Positions 1-6,801 of a stretch of DNA of 39,453 nt are shown here, in pieces. The position numbers and the translations under genes were made by a program. The notes under the pieces were generated by a model. The model had not been told where the DNA came from, did not search any database, and saw only the letters and a list, made by a program, of their open reading frames with translations. The stretch spans positions 1 through 39,453 of the forward strand of contig JAFIGG010000032.1 in assembly GCA_020831485.1 (NCBI GenBank). The letters are read 5' to 3'. Source of the DNA: Opitutales bacterium. Its GTDB lineage: Bacteria > Verrucomicrobiota > Verrucomicrobiia > Opitutales > Oceanipulchritudinaceae. Each line of letters opens with the position of its first letter. The first letter of the stretch is position 1.

Positions 1-53
1 TGCGATAGCGCTTCGGGAGAGTGGGACTACATCGTTTTCGAAGCGCTATCGCA
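1..53. repeat. 15-bp perfect inverted repeat (hairpin-forming element)
   Basis: Bases 1-15 are exactly complementary to bases 39-53, giving a 15-bp stem around a 23-base spacer. There is no T-run after it, so it is not a clear intrinsic terminator. It lies upstream of the metallophosphoesterase gene and may be longer, because the window begins at its left arm. It resembles intergenic REP-like palindromes. No coding region is visible in 1-143. Confidence 0.7.
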
Positions 54-143
54 GCTTCGCTACTGTTCCTCAAGGCAGGGGCCTCCGGTAAACGCGGCCT
101 TTGAGCTTGTCCTGCACCTTCAGTTCGGCTGATCTCTGAACCC

Positions 144-923
144 ATGCGTTTGCTATTTATCGGAGATATTGTCGGCCGTCCAGGTCGCCAGGCAGTGATG
201 GGTTTTGTTCAGCGGAAACGCCGGGAATGGGACTTGGATGTGATTGTAGCCAACGGTGAAAATGCTGCGGCCGGCGCTGGGATTACGACCACGATTGCCG
301 CGGAGCTGCATTCTGCCGGTATCGACGCCCTGACTTTGGGAGATCATTGTTGGGACCAGAGAGGTTTCGCGAATGAGATCGATTCGATTCCGTATATCTG
401 CAGACCCTATAATTTGCCCAAACAATGCCCGGGTGCAGATCACCTGATCGTGCCGGTCGGCGAGCACAAACTGGGTGTGGTGACTTTGTTGGGTCAGACC
501 TTTATGAAGCTGAAGTCCGATAACCCATTCAATGCGGTTTCCGGTTTGTTGCGGGAATTGCGCAAGCAGACGGATTTCATTTTTGTTGAGATGCATGCCG
601 AAGCGACTTCGGAAAAGGTGGCCATGGGATGGTTTCTGGATGGCCAGGTTGCTGCTGTGATCGGCACTCATACGCACGTTCCGACGGCAGACGGGCGCTG
701 CCTGCCGCGTGGAACGGCTTACCTGACCGATGCCGGCATGAGCGGCCCATATGCCAGTGTGCTGGGGCGTGACATAGGAGCGGTCACTCTTGCGGCCCAG
801 GACGGCCTGCCGCGCCGCTTCGAAGTTGCTGAGAACGATGTGCGCATTTCCGGTTGTGTCTTGGACTTGGACCCGAAGAGCGGTCTTTGCACAAAGTTTG
901 AGCAAGTGTTTGAAGAGGTGTAG
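144..923 (+). CDS. ymdB: YmdB-family metallophosphoesterase (cyclic-nucleotide phosphodiesterase-like)
   Basis: The 259-residue protein has the length and opening of the YmdB/TIGR00282 family, whose characterised members are cytosolic, two-metal phosphodiesterases acting on cyclic nucleotides. Visible metal-site motifs are D8 in the opening GD motif, E39-N40 in the NGEN motif, H151, and H176/H178 in the GTHTH motif, followed by a typical TDAGMSGPY segment. The usual GNH motif reads GDH here (D67 instead of Asn), so one metal ligand is changed. No signal peptide or membrane segment is present. The ATG at 144 starts directly on the family's conserved N-terminus; no strong Shine-Dalgarno sequence precedes it. 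The gene converges on the next one with only 16 bases between stops. Family assignment is confident; activity of the variant site is unknown. Confidence 0.93.
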   Translation: MRLLFIGDIVGRPGRQAVMGFVQRKRREWDLDVIVANGENAAAGAGITTTIAAELHSAGIDALTLGDHCWDQRGFANEIDSIPYICRPYNLPKQCPGADHLIVPVGEHKLGVVTLLGQTFMKLKSDNPFNAVSGLLRELRKQTDFIFVEMHAEATSEKVAMGWFLDGQVAAVIGTHTHVPTADGRCLPRGTAYLTDAGMSGPYASVLGRDIGAVTLAAQDGLPRRFEVAENDVRISGCVLDLDPKSGLCTKFEQVFEEV

Positions 924-939
924 GACATAGGCGCGGGGA

Positions 940-2367
940 TCAGTCTTCCGCGGGCTTCATGCGCACGATTTCGGAGCGTCCCTCATGTCGGGTGACGTTG
1001 ATGGCCAAGTAAATGTAGCCATCGGGTCCGTTGGCGATGTCGCGGACTCGACCCCGGTCGCTCAGGATCACTTCTTCGTGCACGGCTTCGTCCCCATCGA
1101 GTACAACTCTGTGCACAACTTGTGCCGCAAGGCCTCCAACAAACAGATTGTTGCGCCATTCAGGAAATTTGTCGCCGGTGTAGAATGCGATGCCGCAGAC
1201 AGCGATGGAAGGTGTCCAATCGATGACCGGTTGTTCCATGCCTTCCTTTTCGGTCAGGTGGGTGATAGGGCGGCCATTGTAGTTGATTCCGTAGCTGATG
1301 ACAGGCCAGCCGTAATTCAGGCCGCGGCCGATTCGGTTCAGTTCGTCACCACCGCGCGGGCCGTGTTCGGTCTGCCAGATCACTCCGGTTTCTGGATGAA
1401 TGTCCATGCCTTGGGCGTTGCGGTGGCCATAGCTCCAGATTTCCGGCAGCGCATTTTCACGACCGACAAAGGGATTATCCTCGGGAATGCGGCCATCGTC
1501 GTAAATCCGGAAGGTGTTGCCGTTGGGCGAGGCCAGATTCTGGGATTCCTGCATGTCGCCACGGTCGCCTATAGTGAAAAATAGGTACCCGTCCTGAAAT
1601 ACGATTCGGGTGCCAAAGTGATGGCGTGCAGATGTGTAGAAGCTGTCGTCTGCGCGCCAGATGGTTTCATGATCGAACCATTCATGGTCTACGATGCGGC
1701 CTCGTGCGACGGTGGTCTGGCCCCGACCGCTGCGACGTTGCGAAGGTTCTGAGTAGCCCAGATAGACCCAGCCATTGTCTTCAAAGTTCGGGTGGAGTGC
1801 GACTTCCATCAGGCCACCCTGACCGCGGTGCCAGATGTTTGGGAGGCCTTTAATGGAGTCGGTGACGGTTCCATCCGTGCGGAGGATGCGCAGGTTACCT
1901 TCTTTTTCGGTGAAAAGTATGTCTCCGTTGGGCAGGAAATCCATTCCCCAGATTTCACCTGATGTTTCGGCCACGATTTCGAGTTCATACGAGTGGGTTT
2001 CGGTTTTATAAATTTCCCGGTCTTCGCTGACCTTCTCGGGACCCTTGTCGGCCAGTTCGGAAGCCCGCATTTCCCGGATGTAGACGACGAGTGAGTGAAT
2101 CTCTTCTTCGCTCAGCACATCTTTGAAGGCTTCCATCCCATCATCCGGCAAGCCTTCACGGATAACCCTTGCGAGAATCGCCGGGCTGTCACCGTAGGTT
2201 AGCTCGGGCGTCAGCAGGGAGCCGCCGAGTCCGCCGTCCATCCCGGCACCGTGACACACTGCGCAATGTTGCTGGTAAATGTTGCCCACGGCCCCCTGTC
2301 CGTGAAGAAGTGGGAAGGCCACAAGCAGAGAAATCGCAGGAATTAGGGTATGTTTGAGAGATGCCAT
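940..2367 (-). CDS. Secreted cytochrome c-PQQ-dependent sugar dehydrogenase fusion
   Basis: The 475-residue protein has a signal peptide (about residues 1-24), a c-type cytochrome domain (about 25-105) with heme motif CAVCH at 35-39 and a plausible axial Met at 78, then a soluble-glucose-dehydrogenase/aldose-sugar-dehydrogenase propeller (about 125-470). Propeller signatures include GQGGLMEVALHPNF (182-195), RHHFGTR with a candidate catalytic His (248-254), GDRGD (267-271), YGHRNAQG (313-320), TEHGPRGGDELN (333-344) and NYGWP. Family knowledge: such enzymes oxidise sugars with PQQ in the periplasm, and the attached heme would pass electrons to the respiratory chain. The exact substrate cannot be read. 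The ATG at 2367 is well placed before the signal peptide. The gene is divergent from the BNR_4 gene across about 110 bp. Confidence 0.9.
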   Translation of the reverse strand: MASLKHTLIPAISLLVAFPLLHGQGAVGNIYQQHCAVCHGAGMDGGLGGSLLTPELTYGDSPAILARVIREGLPDDGMEAFKDVLSEEEIHSLVVYIREMRASELADKGPEKVSEDREIYKTETHSYELEIVAETSGEIWGMDFLPNGDILFTEKEGNLRILRTDGTVTDSIKGLPNIWHRGQGGLMEVALHPNFEDNGWVYLGYSEPSQRRSGRGQTTVARGRIVDHEWFDHETIWRADDSFYTSARHHFGTRIVFQDGYLFFTIGDRGDMQESQNLASPNGNTFRIYDDGRIPEDNPFVGRENALPEIWSYGHRNAQGMDIHPETGVIWQTEHGPRGGDELNRIGRGLNYGWPVISYGINYNGRPITHLTEKEGMEQPVIDWTPSIAVCGIAFYTGDKFPEWRNNLFVGGLAAQVVHRVVLDGDEAVHEEVILSDRGRVRDIANGPDGYIYLAINVTRHEGRSEIVRMKPAED

Positions 2368-2478
2368 ACCTAGTAGAGTAGGAGATGGCTGCAGATGTCA
2401 AATTCAGGTAACTCTTAGATGACTGTCTGATTCCTTTCGGCCTTGAGTCATTTTCCCGGCCGTGGTTCGATTAGGTCC
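2368..2478. other. Intergenic region between divergent genes
   Basis: This 111-bp gap separates the divergent dehydrogenase and BNR_4 genes and should hold both promoters. I could not pick a convincing -35/-10 pair. A TTG at 2443 would extend the BNR_4 frame by 12 codons, but the ATG at 2479 is preferred. Confidence 0.4.
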
Positions 2479-3777
2479 ATGGACAATACCCCCCTGCCGG
2501 TAGCTGAAGTGATTGATGTATCGCCTGTCTGGGCCGGGCACCGGGTGCTTTTCTGCCTCCACACTGTGGGCGACCGTCAGTATGTCGCCTTTTACGACGC
2601 GGATCGTTGGCTTACAGTGGGCTGTCGACGCTTGGACCATATCCGTTTTCAGTGTGTCCGCCTACCAAAGCAGACCGCTTGGGACTCACACAATTACGTT
2701 GCCCTCAACGTGGATTCACAGGGGCGGATTCACGTCAGTGGCGACATGCACATTAATCCTCTGGTGTATTTTGTTTCGGACAATCCGCACGACATCGACA
2801 GTTTTCGACGGCTCCCGGGTCTCGTCGGGCGCAATGAGGAGCGAGCGACTTATCCCCAGTTTTTGAAGGGTCCGGAGCATGAGTTTATTTTTACCTACCG
2901 GGATGGGGATGCCCAGGATGGTGAACAGATCTTCAATCTCTACGATCCGGAAAGCAGACAGTGGACTCGCTTTTTCGAACAGCCATTGCTGACGGGGGAG
3001 GGAAGGCGCAATGCCTATTATGAACTTCCTCTACTCGGCCCGGATGGCTATTATCACCTTTGTTGGGTTTGGCGGGATAGCTATGACGCCTCAAGCAATC
3101 ATGATTTATCCTATGCCCGCAGTAGGGACCTGCGTCGCTGGGAAACTGGCGCCGGCCAGACCATCCCGCTGCCCATCCGCATGGCGACAGGTGACATTGT
3201 CGACCCGGTTCCAGTCGGGGGCGGCATTATCAATGGCGGCATCTTTCTCGGTTTTGACAGTTGCAACCGGGTGGTTCTCAGTTACCACAAGTTTGACGCC
3301 AAGGGGAATACCCAAGCTTACAATGCCCGCTTGGAAGCAGGCGAGTGGCGGATCTATCGAACCAGTGACTGGGATTACCGCTGGTGGTTCGGCGGTGGCG
3401 GTTCACTGGCCAAAAGCGACGTGATTCTGAGCCCGGTAGAAGTGGAGCAGGGGCAACTGATCCAGCGCTTCGAACATGTTCGCTATGGACGGGGTAGATG
3501 GCTTCTCGACGAAGCCACTCTGCAACCGATCTCAACCGAAGCGGATACGGGACCCTTGGCCGAGCACTTGATGCAGGTAGAAAGCAAATTCCCAGGCATG
3601 CAGGTGAATGTCCTCGCTGATACCGGCCAGCGCCCTGATGGCCGCCGGGATTACCTTCGCTGGGAGACCTTGGATGCCAACCGCGACCAGCCCCGCGAAG
3701 GTCCGCTGCCAGAGCCAAGCATTCTGCGGGTGGTGTCCGTGATGTCCTCGCTGCGCGAGGACATTGCTAATTCGTAA
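2479..3777 (+). CDS. BNR_4-type beta-propeller protein, possible polysaccharide-active enzyme
   Basis: The 432-residue protein matches the style of BNR-repeat family PF15892 (BNR_4): repeated YVAFYD, HNYVALNVDSQGRIH, INPLVYFVSD and FTYRDGD strands of a seven-bladed-type propeller. Some members of this fold are polysaccharide lyases (ulvan lyases PL24/PL25), which use paired histidines; here H71 and H91 sit 20 residues apart within the corresponding region, followed by an FTYR motif (138-141). No signal peptide is visible from the ATG at 2479; the upstream TTG extension (2443) does not add one. A cytoplasmic or unconventional location is therefore implied, which is odd for a lyase. It converges on the symporter gene across a hairpin. 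Fold assignment is good; enzymatic function is inference. Confidence 0.8.
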   Translation: MDNTPLPVAEVIDVSPVWAGHRVLFCLHTVGDRQYVAFYDADRWLTVGCRRLDHIRFQCVRLPKQTAWDSHNYVALNVDSQGRIHVSGDMHINPLVYFVSDNPHDIDSFRRLPGLVGRNEERATYPQFLKGPEHEFIFTYRDGDAQDGEQIFNLYDPESRQWTRFFEQPLLTGEGRRNAYYELPLLGPDGYYHLCWVWRDSYDASSNHDLSYARSRDLRRWETGAGQTIPLPIRMATGDIVDPVPVGGGIINGGIFLGFDSCNRVVLSYHKFDAKGNTQAYNARLEAGEWRIYRTSDWDYRWWFGGGGSLAKSDVILSPVEVEQGQLIQRFEHVRYGRGRWLLDEATLQPISTEADTGPLAEHLMQVESKFPGMQVNVLADTGQRPDGRRDYLRWETLDANRDQPREGPLPEPSILRVVSVMSSLREDIANS

Positions 3778-3812
3778 TTCTTGATTCCTGATGGAGAGCG
3801 TTGGGTTGGGTT

Positions 3813-3834
3813 CCGCACTCGGGGACGAGCGCGG
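3813..3834. terminator. Palindrome between convergent genes (possible bidirectional terminator, repeat family A)
   Basis: The arms CCGCACTCG (3813-3821) and CGAGCGCGG (3826-3834) pair with one mismatch around a four-base loop. The self-complementary octamer CTACGTAG follows at 3835-3842. It lies between the stop codons of convergent genes (3777 and 3852), the position of a bidirectional terminator, although there is no T-run. The arm sequence is the same as in the perfect palindrome at 15417-15445, so it also looks like a dispersed repeat. Confidence 0.5.
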
Positions 3835-3851
3835 CTACGTAGGTGCTGCGG

Positions 3852-4988
3852 CTACTTTGCTGCCTTATCCAAAACCACATTGATGGCGCCGTCACCAGTG
3901 ACATTGGTGGCGGTGCCAAAGCTGTCCTGGGCCATGTAGAGGGCTATCATCAGCCCGATGGCGGCTTCGGAAAAGCCAAGCACAGATGTCAGTACGCCGA
4001 GGGCGGCCATGATGGCTCCGCCGGGGACACCCGGGGCGGCGATCATTATCAGGCCGAGTAGAAGGATTGCCGGGAGCATCTGTGTCAGCCCCGGCAGATC
4101 CATGTTCAGATTCAGCGACATGACGGCGAGGGCGCAGAGTACGATGGTGATCATGCTGCCGGAAAGGTGGATGGCTGCACAGAGCGGGATGCCGAAGTCG
4201 GCAATGTTTTCGCGGATGCCGTTCTTTTTGGCACAGCGCAGAGTGACTGGTATCGTTGCCGCACTGCTCATGGTTCCAATAGCAGTGAAATAAGCCGGCA
4301 ACATGTTTTTCAAAAGTGCGAAGGGACTCTTTTTGGCAATCGTCCCGGCCACCATGTATTGGATCAATAACCACACCCAGTGGGTGACAATGACCACGCC
4401 CAATACCGAAATGAAAACCCGCAAGGTCGCAAACACTGTCTCTTCGGCGGCCAGTTCGGCAAAGATGCAGCCGATGTAGAAAGGCAGAATGGGCAGGATT
4501 ACATGGGTAATCGTCAACTCAATGATGCGTTTGCCCTCGTCGACAAAAGCCTTCAGGGTTCGTCCGCCGCTGTGCGCGATCCCGATTCCCAGTAGAAAAG
4601 CGGTGGCGAGGGCGGTGATGACGCCCATCATGGGCTCGATGTGAAGGTCGAAGAGGGGGCTTAGAATCACTTCTTCGGCAACCGGCTCCGCAGTGGTTGT
4701 GAGCAGCGGGACAGCAATAATGCCGACAAAAAACGCGAGTATCCCGGCAACGATCGTCGAGCCGTAGGCCAGTCCAACCGCAGTGCCCGCCAGGCGGCCG
4801 GATGCTTTCCCAAGCCCGGATATCCCGCTGGCGATGAAAAACAAAATGATGAACGGAATCAGGAATCCGATCAGACTGCCCAGGATCACCTTCAGTGTGA
4901 TGAGGAAGCGGACAATTATGTCCGGCGCAAAAGAGCCGATGAGAATACCCAGAAGAATGCCAGCGAGGAGACGGAGAATCAATTTCAT
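3852..4988 (-). CDS. Dicarboxylate/amino acid:cation symporter (DAACS family), atypical binding site
   Basis: The 378-residue membrane protein has the order of segments of the glutamate-transporter fold: early TM helices (from residue 4), the HP1-type serine motif SSAATIPVT (241-249), a TM7 motif PLCAAIHLSGS (268-278), the HP2 region APGVPGGAI (318-326) and TM8 QDSFGTATNVTGDG (354-367). Family members import dicarboxylates or amino acids with Na+ or H+. Aligned to GltPh by eye, the TM7 NMDGT motif is HLSGS and the TM8 Arg that binds acidic side chains is Gly358, while the TM8 Asp355, Thr359, Asn362 and Asp366 positions are kept. An acidic substrate is therefore less likely; a neutral amino acid or other solute is possible. 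It lies 82 bp downstream of the CNT gene, probably in one operon. Confidence 0.87.
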   Translation of the reverse strand: MKLILRLLAGILLGILIGSFAPDIIVRFLITLKVILGSLIGFLIPFIILFFIASGISGLGKASGRLAGTAVGLAYGSTIVAGILAFFVGIIAVPLLTTTAEPVAEEVILSPLFDLHIEPMMGVITALATAFLLGIGIAHSGGRTLKAFVDEGKRIIELTITHVILPILPFYIGCIFAELAAEETVFATLRVFISVLGVVIVTHWVWLLIQYMVAGTIAKKSPFALLKNMLPAYFTAIGTMSSAATIPVTLRCAKKNGIRENIADFGIPLCAAIHLSGSMITIVLCALAVMSLNLNMDLPGLTQMLPAILLLGLIMIAAPGVPGGAIMAALGVLTSVLGFSEAAIGLMIALYMAQDSFGTATNVTGDGAINVVLDKAAK

Positions 4989-5070
4989 GCGAATTTCATT
5001 TCTGAAAAGAAACTATTGAGCCTGCGACCTTGCCGAAGCTTTCCGATAAAATAATGCAATGGCGGGGCCA

Positions 5071-6360
5071 CTATTCCGCCACCTCGAGCAAACTCACCGC
5101 ATCGCCGAAGGTGAAGATGCCAGCGACACAACCGGTTATGAGGCAGGCCAGAGTGGCGGCGAGCAAGGCCCGCAGGCCAACGGCACCAAGATCCTTGGTG
5201 CGCGATGGTTCCAACGCAGCTATTCCTCCCATAAAGATACCCAGTGAGGCGACATGAGCGAAACCGCAGAGGGCGTAGGTCGCAATGACCGCCGAACGTG
5301 GCGATTGCAGGGTCCCTTCCTGTATCATCAAGGCCAACTGCTGGTAGGCTGGGACCTCGGTTACCAAGAGGCGCAAGCCGATCAATTCCGAGATAGCCGT
5401 CACATCGGCAGGTGCTACTCCCATTAGAAATACAAAGGGAACGAAAATCCAGCCCGCGATCTGCTCCAGCCGCAGGGAGTCCAGTCCGAACCATCCGCCA
5501 ATCCAGCCGGTAGCGCCATTGACGAGTGCGAGCAGGCTGATGAAGGCGATCAGAGCGACCCCAATGCCGATCGCCAGTTTAAAACCCTCCATGGAGCTGT
5601 CTGTGACCGCCTGCATCCAGTTGTCTTTGGACTCAATCTGCGGTTTGACGTCCACCCCCAGGGTCTCCGGCTGTTCGGTTTCCGGATAGACGACCTTGGC
5701 CATGACCAGCGCTGCCGGCGCACTCAGCAGGGAAGCGGTGACCAGGTGGCCAGCGATATCAGGAAATACCGACTGCAAAGTCAGCACATACAAGCCCAGC
5801 ACAGTTGAGGCGATGGTTGCCATGCCGGCAGTCAACAGCAGGCACAGTTCGGAGCGGGTCATATTGCGGAGAAAGGGGCGAATGGCCATGGCGGACTCAA
5901 TGCCGACAAATATATTGCTTGTGGCGCAGACTCCCTCAGCCCCACTTACCCGCATGCTGCGCGTGAAGAGTCTGGCGAAAGTACCGATAACCCAGGGCAT
6001 CACCTTCCAGTGGTAGAGCAGGCCCATAATCGCCGAGAAAAAGATCACCGCCGGCAGTGCCTGAAAGGCCAGCATGTAACCCAGCGATCCCTCGGTCCCC
6101 GCCGGAACGGCCAGGGGACCAAAAAGAAAGCTGGCACCCTCTTCGGCGTAGCCAAGCAAGTTAGCCACAAATTTGTTCATGAAGAGGAAAAGCCGCTCTC
6201 CGAAGGGCAGCCCGAAAATGAGGACTGCGAATAGAAACTGTATCCCTAGACCCCAGGCGATGATGCGTGGTTTGACGGCGCTCCGATGCGTGGATAACAT
6301 CCACGCGAAGCCCACAATAACGAACAGTCCCGCGAGGCTCATTAAGTTTACCCAACCCAT
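5071..6360 (-). CDS. CNT-family (NupC/SLC28-like) nucleoside transporter homologue with altered substrate site
   Basis: The 429-residue membrane protein has concentrative nucleoside transporter architecture: N-terminal TM helices, a gate domain, the hairpin motif SNIFVG (148-153), a MGVAPAD motif (313-319) and ALCGFA (363-368) with a following GG (378-379). Family members import nucleosides with Na+ or H+. The canonical GQTEAPL substrate motif reads GIESAMA (153-159), the NEF motif is TEV (334-336, Glu kept), and the Asn after GFA is His369. The Asn149 linked to the Na+ site is kept. The substrate may therefore not be a standard nucleoside. The ATG at 6360 gives the full family length. The gene is first in a likely two-gene unit with the downstream symporter. 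Confidence 0.87.
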   Translation of the reverse strand: MGWVNLMSLAGLFVIVGFAWMLSTHRSAVKPRIIAWGLGIQFLFAVLIFGLPFGERLFLFMNKFVANLLGYAEEGASFLFGPLAVPAGTEGSLGYMLAFQALPAVIFFSAIMGLLYHWKVMPWVIGTFARLFTRSMRVSGAEGVCATSNIFVGIESAMAIRPFLRNMTRSELCLLLTAGMATIASTVLGLYVLTLQSVFPDIAGHLVTASLLSAPAALVMAKVVYPETEQPETLGVDVKPQIESKDNWMQAVTDSSMEGFKLAIGIGVALIAFISLLALVNGATGWIGGWFGLDSLRLEQIAGWIFVPFVFLMGVAPADVTAISELIGLRLLVTEVPAYQQLALMIQEGTLQSPRSAVIATYALCGFAHVASLGIFMGGIAALEPSRTKDLGAVGLRALLAATLACLITGCVAGIFTFGDAVSLLEVAE

Positions 6361-6536
6361 AGGCTGTAAGTGTTACCGATCTTATGCGTGAATCAATCGT
6401 AAATATTATGGGTTGATTAGCGGGATTGGTTCAGCCCGGTGCTTCTGGTCGAACCATTTGCTGTATGCGGCTTTTTCGTCCTGGAACATTGAAAGAGTGA
6501 AGCGGTCCAGACCCAAATAACCTCGATTTCAAAATG

Positions 6537-6565
6537 TTAAAATATTCTTAAAAATTAATTATAAG
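6537..6565 (+). promoter_or_regulatory. Candidate sigma-70-like promoter of giant gene 1
   Basis: TTAAAA (6537-6542) and TATAAG (6560-6565) are separated by exactly 17 bases in an AT-rich stretch, matching 4 of 6 and 5 of 6 consensus positions. The -10-like TTATAAG (from 6559) also occurs 243-270 bp before the start codons of the other two giant genes, though without a comparable -35 there. Transcription from here would give a leader of about 230 bases. Confidence 0.35.
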
Positions 6566-6591
6566 AAATGTATCTGTTCATACATACATTT
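6566..6591. promoter_or_regulatory. Dyad AAATGTAT-N10-ATACATTT, possible operator or leader hairpin
   Basis: Two perfectly complementary 8-base arms at 6566-6573 and 6584-6591 lie immediately downstream of the candidate -10 box. The position suits a repressor operator or a hairpin near the 5' end of the transcript. No matching dyad of the same sequence is seen before the other giant genes. Confidence 0.3.
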
Positions 6592-6801
6592 TCCTTAAAG
6601 GCGACCGAGCCCGATTCTATCAGGGCTTTTCGGGGTATTAGAATTAATGATGCAGGAATTTTTTTTAAATAATTGAAGTTCAGGGGCTTTTGGCTTGCCC
6701 TGAAAAGCGTTAATACTGCTAATATCTGGTATTACCAGTGGCTTCTTCTCTGGGGGGTCTTTAGCTGTGTAATGTTAACTACTATCAAATTTAGTTTAAC
6801 A

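Larger units (their letters stand above)
6361..6801. other. Long intergenic region before giant gene 1
   Basis: This 441-bp region separates the minus-strand transporter pair from giant gene 1. It becomes AT-rich at about 6525-6600, with a promoter-like pair and dyads listed separately. A short stem, AGCCC (6608-6612) with GGGCT (6623-6627) followed by T residues, resembles a weak terminator or leader hairpin. An open frame from a TTG at 6673 runs into gene 1, but the peptide is unlike the leaders of the paralogues and is probably untranslated leader. I see no independent gene. Confidence 0.5.

Noticed and set aside
153-905. 250-codon minus-strand open frame opposite the metallophosphoesterase gene
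   Set aside because: The plus strand encodes a clear YmdB family protein over the same stretch.
6601-6680. Possible riboswitch in the leader of giant gene 1
   Set aside because: Only a short 5-bp stem followed by T residues is visible and no known riboswitch consensus was recognised.
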